Positions 62,210 through 64,000 of a DNA stretch of 64,000 nt are shown one piece after another. Numbering within the stretch: the first letter of the stretch is position 1; the number at the start of each line of letters is the position of its first letter. The notes below the pieces were generated by a model. The model saw only the letters and a program-made list of their open reading frames with translations, was not told the origin of the DNA and ran no database searches. Origin of the DNA: Beijerinckiaceae bacterium (lineage in GTDB: Bacteria; Pseudomonadota; Alphaproteobacteria; Rhizobiales; Beijerinckiaceae); contig JAJPIC010000011.1 in NCBI GenBank assembly GCA_021324915.1, positions 186,001 to 250,000 on the forward strand. Reading direction: 5' to 3'. A program made the position numbers and the translations under genes.

Positions 62210-63948
62210 CAGAACTCTCCCCAGACGCGGAACAGGGCGCGCGGGCGGTTGGCCTCGGTATAGGCCTCGGAGACCTTCGGCACGGCGATGGCGACCATGC
62301 CGTTCAAATAGGTGAGGAGCTGGAACGTCGTCCCGAACCCATAGCTCCAGACGTCGAAAACGGTCTGTTGCTCCGGCAGCGGATCGATGATCGAAGCGAC
62401 GCCGCCGTCGAGAAAGGCGAAGAACCGCCAATTGTTGAATGTCGTGAATTGAACCGGCTTGCCGTCGACACCCTTGATGTTCGACTGGATCTTCGAGCCG
62501 ATGTCCGGGCTGCGTATTTCAAACGTGCCGGCCGCGCCGGAATCACCCAGCACTTCCGATTCGAGATAGCCGCGCACCGTATCGAACCCACCGAGGCTGA
62601 ACTGCTCGCTCGAGACGAGCGGCTGGTCGGCGACCTGACCTTGCACCTTGCCGTAGAGTTGAAAGCCTGCTGGCAGGTCCTGGGTGCGCGATAGATCGCC
62701 CTTGAGCACGGCGAAATTGGCGGTCGCATCAAAGCGCTTGGCATCGAACGCATCGGGCCCGCTCCCGAGTCCGCGCACGCCGACCACGGAGCCGACATCG
62801 AGTTGGGTGAAGGCCTTCGCTTCCTGGAAAGTCGCACCGTAGTTCGCCGAAACAGGTACATAAGTGACGGGCGTGCTGAACCCGCTCGCCGAAAGGTTCA
62901 CCGTCTGATCGAAATGTTTGTAGTCGGGCCCGAAGGATAAGGTCTCGGCGAAATTGTCGAGTGTCGGGAGCGTCAGGACGGCGCGTGCTCCGGCAATCTG
63001 TCCGGGGCCGACGACGTTCACGCCGCCGATCGCGGCGACATTGCTGTTCGAGACGACGCCGTAAAGAAGAAAGCTCAGCCATTCGAGATTGGGAACGCGC
63101 GCGAGATAATTGCCCGAGAACGCCTGCGCATCGGCGGGATGTTCGGGCGCCACCTGATAGGTGAAAGTGAACGAGTGGCCGAGCTGCCAGAAATTGTCGT
63201 AGTGCGCCGTGCCCGTTACGCGCAGCAGCGACGTACCTGGAGATTGCCGGTCGTTGATCTCGACATTGCCGTGGATCGGGACTTTATCTTCGACGTTGAG
63301 ATCGACATCGACAGTCCCGGGCGCCACGCCGGCACGCAACGCCGGAGTGATGCGCCGGTCCGGCCATTGATTGAGCGCCACGATATCGCGCGTCACGTCG
63401 TTGAAATTGGGAAGCGTCCCCTCTTTCAGCGACGCCGCTCTTTGCTTGATCTTGTCGGTATCGAAATAATGCGAGTTCTTGACTCTGAGACGTCCGACCT
63501 TGAGTTCAGTGACTTTCAGGACGACGATGCCACCCGACGGATTCTGTTGCGGGATCGAGACGCTGACGGTTTGAAAACCTTTGTCGTGATAGGATTTCTC
63601 CAGCGCCGCACGCGCCTTCTCGACGTCGTCCGCCGAGCGACCCGGTCCGAGGAAGGGATAGACCGCCTCTTCGACATCGATCTGCGCCATCGAATCGGCA
63701 CCTTCGACGCGATATTCATCAATCTCGAAGTGCATTTGCTTAGCCTTGCTGGGCGTAGGCTTGTGCGATTTCGACGGCCCGTGATCGGTGGCTTGCGTAG
63801 CGGCATTCGCGGCCTGATCATTGGGAGGCGTTGCACCCAGCGCGGACTTCGTGACCCCGCCGGTCAACGCCAATGCCGCTACCAGCAGCCACGGACGGCG
63901 CACCTTGAGCCGCCGTGCAGCAATCCCAAAACCCAGCGCGCCAGCCAC
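62209..63948 (-). CDS. TpsB outer-membrane transporter (FhaC/ShlB family)
   Basis: The 579-residue protein has a signal peptide (about 1-38) and a Lys/Pro-rich linker. One or two POTRA domains follow (about 70-220, IDEYRVEGADSMAQIDVEEA, GIVVLKVTELKVGRLRVKNS), and then a 16-strand type barrel (about 230-579) ending in phenylalanine (VWGEF). A typical ShlB motif is SSEQFSLGGFDTVRGYLESE, containing the VRGY element of loop 6. TpsB proteins move one TpsA across the outer membrane; the only TpsA here is at 10038-23192. GTG start preceded by GGGGG. It is first in the visible operon; genes further upstream would lie outside the window. Confidence 0.94.
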   Translation of the reverse strand: MAGALGFGIAARRLKVRRPWLLVAALALTGGVTKSALGATPPNDQAANAATQATDHGPSKSHKPTPSKAKQMHFEIDEYRVEGADSMAQIDVEEAVYPFLGPGRSADDVEKARAALEKSYHDKGFQTVSVSIPQQNPSGGIVVLKVTELKVGRLRVKNSHYFDTDKIKQRAASLKEGTLPNFNDVTRDIVALNQWPDRRITPALRAGVAPGTVDVDLNVEDKVPIHGNVEINDRQSPGTSLLRVTGTAHYDNFWQLGHSFTFTYQVAPEHPADAQAFSGNYLARVPNLEWLSFLLYGVVSNSNVAAIGGVNVVGPGQIAGARAVLTLPTLDNFAETLSFGPDYKHFDQTVNLSASGFSTPVTYVPVSANYGATFQEAKAFTQLDVGSVVGVRGLGSGPDAFDAKRFDATANFAVLKGDLSRTQDLPAGFQLYGKVQGQVADQPLVSSEQFSLGGFDTVRGYLESEVLGDSGAAGTFEIRSPDIGSKIQSNIKGVDGKPVQFTTFNNWRFFAFLDGGVASIIDPLPEQQTVFDVWSYGFGTTFQLLTYLNGMVAIAVPKVSEAYTEANRPRALFRVWGEF

Positions 63949-64000
63949 AACGCCCCCAATTCACCTAGAGGGAATGCCGTCGCGGCGCGCAGCGCTTAAT

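Overview
The window is GC-rich, densely packed DNA from an alphaproteobacterium. The HisG/HisZ pair, an Lrp-type regulator near putA, PaoABC-like oxidoreductase genes and Hyphomicrobiales-style intergenic palindromes suggest a Hyphomicrobiales member, possibly Beijerinckiaceae-like (Methylocella/Methylocapsa/Beijerinckia group). That family-level guess is inference, because no methane or methanol oxidation gene is present. No transposase, integrase, CRISPR array or rRNA was seen.

Layout. 1-8.3 kb is mostly housekeeping: the 3' end of groEL with its terminator, an IHF/HU-family gene, an SbmA/YddA-type ABC exporter, hisZ-hisG followed by a small Cys-patterned secreted protein, a feruloyl-CoA-synthase-like ligase and tRNA-Gln(TTG). 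8.4-9.9 kb holds two small unknown genes. 10.0-25.7 kb is a minus-strand locus encoding an STN+TonB_C periplasmic protein, an ECF sigma factor, a FecR anti-sigma factor and a giant 4384-residue two-partner-secretion exoprotein (TpsA). 26.0-30.0 kb holds DUF971, an AprA-like flavoprotein, an AprB-like ferredoxin, a HEAT-repeat protein and a convergent Crp/Fnr regulator. 30.1-35.3 kb is a TetR-controlled RND efflux pair. 35.6-39.4 kb is a PaoABC-like molybdenum aldehyde oxidoreductase. 39.7-44.6 kb holds a type-B carboxylesterase, a KimA-like permease and an AraC regulator. 44.7-52.5 kb holds an MHS transporter, a cytochrome P450, putA, a SAM hydroxide adenosyltransferase, a YbjN-like protein and an Lrp regulator. 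52.7-53.8 kb holds two small secreted proteins.

53.9-64.0 kb is a tight nine-gene minus-strand operon: tpsB, an ExbB with a periplasmic DUF2341/LamG-like sensor, exbD, tonB, a porin, a coiled-coil protein, a PpiC-type prolyl isomerase, an unknown protein and a lytic transglycosylase. Five junctions overlap or are separated by 2 to 5 bases.

The most interesting reading is that the 10-25.7 kb and 53.9-64 kb loci form one system. The first resembles the PUMA3 (VreA-VreI-VreR) cell-surface signalling system of Pseudomonas aeruginosa, whose VreA has an STN lobe plus a TonB/TolA-like lobe and no barrel. That system controls a two-partner secretion locus, and as I recall that locus also carries exbB2/exbD2 and a PpiC-type isomerase. 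Here the regulators sit directly upstream of the exoprotein, while its likely transporter and energy module lie about 39 kb away. The exoprotein carries an unusual tyrosine-rich tandem duplication and the ExbB an unusual Ala/Pro insertion. The Pseudomonas comparison is from memory and was not checked by a search.
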